In this document: in pieces, positions 29,315 through 32,408 of the stretch
Layout: the number at the start of each line of letters is the position of its first letter
Position numbering within the stretch: the stretch's first letter is position 1
NCBI RefSeq assembly: GCF_009729075.1
Contig: NZ_VTGY01000030.1
Coordinates: forward strand, 1 to 32,408
Source of the DNA: Mycolicibacterium sp. CBMA 226
GTDB taxonomy: Bacteria; Actinomycetota; Actinomycetes; Mycobacteriales; Mycobacteriaceae
Direction: 5' to 3'
DNA: 32,408 bases
The notes under the pieces: generated by a model
What the model was told of the DNA's origin: nothing
The model's database searches: none
What the model saw: the letters and a program-made list of their open reading frames with translations, nothing else
Program-made: the position numbers and the translations under genes

Positions 29315-29707
29315 ATGCCACTCTCCGATCATGAGCAGCGCATGCTCGACCAGATCGAGAGTGCGCTGTACGCCGAGGATCCGAAGTTTGCCTCGAGCGT
29401 CCGGGGCGGCACGCTGCACGCGCCGTCGGCGCGGCGGCGGCTGCAAGGTGCGGGGCTGTTCGTCCTGGGCTTGGCGTTGCTGGTGCTGGGTGTGGCATTT
29501 CGGATCCTGTGGATCGACCAGCTGCCGATCCTGAGCGTCGTCGGCTTCGTGGTGATGTTTGCCGGTGCCGTGTTCGCGGTGACCGGGCCCCGGGTGCTCT
29601 CCAAGGAGAAGTCGTCGCCGTCGTCGGGCAAGTCCAAGCGCGCCCGTGCCGGTAATTCGTTCACCAATCGCATGGAAGACCGGTTCCGTCGCAGGTTCGA
29701 CGAGTAA
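29315..29707 (+). CDS. DUF3040 small membrane protein (Rv2169c-like)
   Basis: 130 aa from ATG 29315 with GGGAGG 5 nt upstream; a frame from 29264 has no ribosome-binding site. It starts PLSDHEQRMLDQIESALYAEDPKFASSV, the invariant opening of DUF3040, then has two helices (GLFVLGLALLVLGVAFRI and LSVVGFVVMFAGAVFAVTG) and a strongly basic tail with KSKRARAG and RMEDRFRRRFDE. Both ends are probably cytoplasmic. The function is not established. A textbook terminator follows. Confidence 0.9.
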   Translation: MPLSDHEQRMLDQIESALYAEDPKFASSVRGGTLHAPSARRRLQGAGLFVLGLALLVLGVAFRILWIDQLPILSVVGFVVMFAGAVFAVTGPRVLSKEKSSPSSGKSKRARAGNSFTNRMEDRFRRRFDE

Positions 29708-29723
29708 CTGCGGACGGATGATG

Positions 29724-29756
29724 CAGGGGTAGCCGATTCGGCTGCCCCTGTTTTTT
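29724..29756 (+). terminator. Intrinsic terminator with T-tract
   Basis: 12-bp stem (CAGGGGTAGCCG at 29724-29735, CGGCTGCCCCTG at 29739-29750, one G:T pair), 3-nt loop, then TTTTTT. A canonical Rho-independent terminator, uncommon in mycobacteria. It ends the DUF3040 transcript and isolates the mraZ promoter region. Confidence 0.92.
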
Positions 29757-30029
29757 GTTTTCGGCTCACGCTGTTTTGTTTTCGACCCGCTGCGGCCCGT
29801 CGGGTGATGGTGTGACGCACGACACGCCGGATCGGTAGCGAAATTTGCCGGCAGCGGCGCGTGTCCCAACTTTTCAGGGGCCGTGCTCCCTGACTCCCCA
29901 CAACGCCCCACCGCGCTCCCGGACGGCTCTCCAGCTGGGATTTTCGTGCGCAGCCAAGCGGTTTGACGCAGTCCTCCATCGCTGAGTTCGTGTGATTGCT
30001 GGGTCGGGTGGGGCAGATAAGGTCATTTT

Positions 30030-30035
30030 TAGACT
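30030..30035 (+). promoter_or_regulatory. Candidate -10 box (TAGACT) for mraZ
   Basis: A TANNNT hexamer immediately upstream of the operator repeats; transcription would start near 30042 with a leader of about 65 nt. No good -35. Confidence 0.35.
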
Positions 30036-30040
30036 TTGAA

Positions 30041-30080
30041 TGGAGAGAAGTGGGGGATTGTGGGGTAATGTGGCGGACAT
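30041..30080 (+). promoter_or_regulatory. MraZ operator: 10-bp direct repeats
   Basis: Four tandem 10-mers with TGG in register: TGGAGAGAAG, TGGGGGATTG, TGGGGTAATG, TGGCGGACAT. TGGG-type boxes repeated every 10 bp ahead of mraZ are the known MraZ binding pattern, so mraZ and the downstream genes are probably autoregulated. The first transcribed bases would fall in the array. Confidence 0.75.
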
Positions 30081-30106
30081 CGGAGAGATAGGCGGGAGGT
30101 GGCCTG

Positions 30107-30541
30107 GTGTTTCTGGGCACCTACACGCCGAAGCTCGACGACAAGGGGCGACTGACGTTGCCCGCCAAGTTCCGTGATGCACTGGCAGGAGGGTTGATGG
30201 TCGCCAAAAGTCCAGATCACAGCCTCGCCGTGTACCCGAGGGCCGAGTTCGAAGCCGAGATTGCGCGCCGCGTGGCGAGCACTCCCCGGAACGACCCCGC
30301 CGCCCGTGCCGACCTGCGCGTTTTCGCCGCGGGTGCCGACGAGCAGCACCCCGACGCCCAGGGCCGCATCACCCTGTCCGGCGATCACCGTCGCTACGCG
30401 AGCCTGACCAAGGAGTGCGTCGTGATCGGGGCGGTGGACTACCTCGAAATCTGGGATGCCGCTGCCTGGCAGACCTACCAAGAAACTCACGAAGAGAACT
30501 TCTCCGCGGCAAGCGATGAAGCGCTCGGCAGCACCCATTGA
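30107..30541 (+). CDS. mraZ: Transcriptional regulator MraZ
   Basis: 144 aa from GTG 30107 with GGGAGG (30094-30099) 7 nt upstream. Two AbrB/SpoVT-like swapped-hairpin repeats, each with its DNA-contact motif: DDKGRLTLPAKFRDAL near the N-terminus and DAQGRITLSGDHRRYA in the middle. MraZ forms a ring-shaped oligomer that binds tandem TGGG repeats upstream of its own operon, present here. The C-terminal tail (WQTYQETHEENFSAAS) is family-typical. Its last 26 nt overlap rsmH. Confidence 0.96.
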   Translation: MFLGTYTPKLDDKGRLTLPAKFRDALAGGLMVAKSPDHSLAVYPRAEFEAEIARRVASTPRNDPAARADLRVFAAGADEQHPDAQGRITLSGDHRRYASLTKECVVIGAVDYLEIWDAAAWQTYQETHEENFSAASDEALGSTH

Positions 30542-31661
30542 CCTGCAGGCCCGTGCAGCGTGGCCTCTGCCCGAACCGGCCCTGGCGTACTTCCCCAACG
30601 TCAGGTTCGCCTCGGACAGAGACCTCGCTGCAGGGGCCGCACAAATCCACCAGCTGAAGCCTTTTGGGGGTGTTGCGTTGACCGATCGTCGGCCGCACAT
30701 TCCGGTGCTGCTGGACCGCTGCGTCGAGCTGCTGGCACCGGCACTCACCCGCCACAGCGCCGACGGTGCCGGCGCCGTCATGATCGACGCGACGTTGGGT
30801 GCGGGGGGCCACTCCGAAGCCTTCCTCACACGATTCCCCGGCGTGACGCTCATCGGCCTGGACCGCGACCAGACCGCGCTGCGGCTGGCGGGGGAGCGCC
30901 TCGCGCCGTTCGGTGACCGGGTGCACCTCGTGCACACCCCGTACGACGGCATCGACGAGGCCCTGACCCAATCCGGTTACCGCCCAGGTGAATTGGACGC
31001 CATCCTGTTCGACCTCGGGGTGTCCTCGATGCAGCTCGACCAGGCCGAGCGTGGTTTCGCCTACGCGCAGGACGCGCCGCTGGACATGCGGATGGACCAG
31101 TCCTCCGGCCTGACCGCGGCCGATATCCTGAACACCTACGACGCCAAGACGCTCACCCGCGTCCTGCGTGAGTACGGCGAGGAGAAGTTCGCCTCCCGCA
31201 TTGCCGGCGCGATCGTCCGGGAGCGGGCCCGCCGCCCGTTCACCACGACGACCGAACTGGTCGAGCTGCTGTACGCCGTGATCCCGGCGCCGGCCCGACG
31301 TACCGGTGGACATCCGGCCAAGCGGACGTTCCAGGCGCTGCGGACCGAGGTCAACGGCGAACTCGACTGTCTGCGCGCGGCGATACCCGCGGCGCTGGAC
31401 GCACTGCGCCCCGGCGGCCGAATCGCCGTCGAGGCCTACCAGTCGTTGGAAGACCGAATTGTCAAGGGGTACTTCACCGATGCCATCGCATCGCGTACGC
31501 CGGAGGGCCTGCCGATGGAGCTGCCCGGCTACGAGCCCCTCTTCACCTCGTTGACCCGGGGCGCCGAGCGGGCCGACGAACACGAACTCGAACTGAATCC
31601 GCGTAGCGCGTCGGTTCGCCTGCGCGCACTGGAAAAAGTTGTCACTAGGGGAGGTCTGTGA
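30516..31661 (+). CDS. rsmH: 16S rRNA (cytosine-1402-N4)-methyltransferase RsmH
   Basis: 381 aa from ATG 30516 (MKRSAAPIDLQARAAW). The mycobacterial enzyme has an N-terminal extension of ~50 residues (WPLPEPALAYFPNVRFASDRDL), which supports this start over one near HIPVLL or the longest frame at 30456. S-adenosylmethionine motif I is DATLGAGGHS (91-100), then GLDRDQTAL, FDLGVSSMQLD, DMRMD, HPAKRTFQALR and SYQSLEDRIVK-like AYQSLEDRIVKGYF. It methylates C1402 in the ribosomal decoding centre. It overlaps mraZ by 26 nt and the next gene by one base, so the three are translationally linked. Confidence 0.95.
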   Translation: MKRSAAPIDLQARAAWPLPEPALAYFPNVRFASDRDLAAGAAQIHQLKPFGGVALTDRRPHIPVLLDRCVELLAPALTRHSADGAGAVMIDATLGAGGHSEAFLTRFPGVTLIGLDRDQTALRLAGERLAPFGDRVHLVHTPYDGIDEALTQSGYRPGELDAILFDLGVSSMQLDQAERGFAYAQDAPLDMRMDQSSGLTAADILNTYDAKTLTRVLREYGEEKFASRIAGAIVRERARRPFTTTTELVELLYAVIPAPARRTGGHPAKRTFQALRTEVNGELDCLRAAIPAALDALRPGGRIAVEAYQSLEDRIVKGYFTDAIASRTPEGLPMELPGYEPLFTSLTRGAERADEHELELNPRSASVRLRALEKVVTRGGL

Positions 31662-32408
31662 TGGCAAAGCGGCCAGCACCGGTACGCGGCGGCACGGCTC
31701 GACGGGACGCCGACCCGGATCCGCGCCGGCGCACCGCCCGCGGTGGCAATGTGGCCACTCGCCGGGGTGGTGCGGAACCCGCGGCCCGTCGCGACGTCGG
31801 CAAGCGGGAAGCCAAGCGCGACAACAAGTCTGACGCGCGCGTCAAGCGCGGCAAGCGCGACGTCCGGCCGCAGCGGTCCAAGCCGGCCGGTGCGGGGCCG
31901 CAGACCACGCCGTTCGCCCGGCCCACCGCGGCGCCGTCGCGCCCCAAGAGCGCTTCGCAAGCAAAGGCCCGCGCCAAGGCTCGGAAGGCCAAGGCGCCCA
32001 AGGTTGTTCGCACTCCGTTGCGGGAGCGGCTGATCATCCGCATCGCCGAGATGGACCTGAACCCGCGGCACCTGATCGCGCGCGTCCCGTTCGTCGTGCT
32101 GATCATCGGCGCGCTGGGCATGGGCCTGGGCGTCACGCTGTGGCTGTCGACCTCCGCGGCCGAGCGGTCATACGAGTTGGGCCGTGCCAAGGAGATCAAC
32201 AAGGCTCTGCAGCAGCAGAAAGAGGCCCTCGAGCGGGACGTGCTGGTCGCGCAGGCCGCACCGGCCCTGGCCGACGCGGCCCGCAACCTCGGCATGATCC
32301 CGTCCCGCGACACCGCGCACCTGGTGCAGGACCCGACCGGCAACTGGCAGCTGGTCGGCAGTCCCAAGCCGGCGCAGGGGGTGCCGCCACCACCGCTGAA
32401 CACGCCGC
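31661..32408 (+). CDS. FtsL-like Pro/Ala-rich division membrane protein, 3'-truncated (Rv2164c-like)
   Basis: ATG 31661 shares its A with the rsmH stop (TGATG), and AGGGGAGG lies 7 nt upstream. 249 codons are visible before the window ends. The N-terminal ~120 residues are a highly basic, low-complexity cytoplasmic region rich in Arg/Lys/Ala. One helix follows (PFVVLIIGALGMGLGVTLWL), then a short extracytoplasmic coiled-coil-like stretch (YELGRAKEINKALQQQKEALERDV) with an FtsL-type conserved end (ARNLGMIPSRDTAHLVQDPTG) and a Pro-rich tail. The position between rsmH and, expected next, the FtsI gene is that of FtsL. FtsL bridges FtsQ/FtsB and FtsW/FtsI in the divisome. The identity is by architecture and position. 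Confidence 0.88.
   Translation, partial: MAKRPAPVRGGTARRDADPDPRRRTARGGNVATRRGGAEPAARRDVGKREAKRDNKSDARVKRGKRDVRPQRSKPAGAGPQTTPFARPTAAPSRPKSASQAKARAKARKAKAPKVVRTPLRERLIIRIAEMDLNPRHLIARVPFVVLIIGALGMGLGVTLWLSTSAAERSYELGRAKEINKALQQQKEALERDVLVAQAAPALADAARNLGMIPSRDTAHLVQDPTGNWQLVGSPKPAQGVPPPPLNTP

Larger units (their letters stand above)
29757..30106 (+). other. Gene-free leader of the mraZ/division cluster
   Basis: About 350 bp with no ORF that has both a start signal and coding-like composition. Its right end holds a candidate -10 and MraZ operator repeats. Two near-identical TTTTGTTTTCG stretches occur near 29752-29762 and 29772-29783. Nothing else is recognised in the middle. Confidence 0.7.

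Noticed and set aside
29329..30120. Minus-strand frame covering the mraZ leader
   Set aside because: No ribosome-binding site or family, runs through the terminator and operator and antisense to the DUF3040 gene.

Overview
This is a mycobacterial chromosome segment (high GC, GTG/TTG starts, mannolipid and mycobacterial cell-envelope genes). On both flanks the gene order follows the M. tuberculosis block Rv2190c to Rv2164c; this comparison is from memory of that genome, not from a search. I cannot name the species. The IS6110 copy and the transposase-like Rv2177c found in this block of M. tuberculosis are absent, and Rv2172c is missing from its usual place between lppM and idsA2.

Layout. 1-7831: a truncated NlpC/P60 peptidoglycan hydrolase, an exported zinc-peptidase-like protein, the mannosyltransferase PimB', the acyl-CoA ligase FadD15 on the opposite strand, two SRPBCC lipid-binding-fold proteins, an ArsA/Get3-like ATPase, a small CPVC protein and a phospholipid acyltransferase. 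7846-10732: a bidirectional terminator, the mannosyltransferase MptC (Rv2181), a membrane protein and RNase AS. 10748-21829: an island of about 11 kb lying between the Rv2179c and Rv2178c (aroG) orthologues, which are neighbours in M. tuberculosis. 21954-29707: aroG, pknL and its substrate Rv2175c, mptA, idsA2, lppM, a GNAT acetyltransferase and a DUF3040 protein. 30030-32408: the start of the division and cell-wall cluster (MraZ operator, mraZ, rsmH, and an FtsL-like gene cut by the window end).

The island is the most interesting part. One minus-strand operon encodes an ECF sigma factor recognisable as SigC, a four-helix membrane protein, a DUF5134 protein, an exported YcnI protein and a CopC-CopD fusion. 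Divergent from sigC is a CtpB-type copper P-type ATPase, and convergent with that is a CopD-CtaG fusion (Rv0102 type). A PepSY membrane protein and a second DUF5134 protein follow. A membrane-anchored zinc-finger anti-sigma factor (Rv0093c type) closes the island. In M. tuberculosis these parts are scattered (sigC Rv2069, ctpB Rv0103c, Rv0102, Rv0093c). Here the sigma factor, its probable anti-sigma factor and a likely copper-uptake and cytochrome-oxidase-supply regulon sit together. ECF-like promoter candidates and palindromes lie in the divergent intergenic regions.

Two patterns recur. First, four genes (Rv2189c-like, Rv2184c-like, copCD, idsA2) have essential N-terminal features upstream of every usable ATG/GTG/TTG, or a promoter placed inside the longest ORF; the only well-placed start is CTG. 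Second, several genes have a TANNNT -10 hexamer 6-7 nt before the start codon, which predicts leaderless mRNAs.
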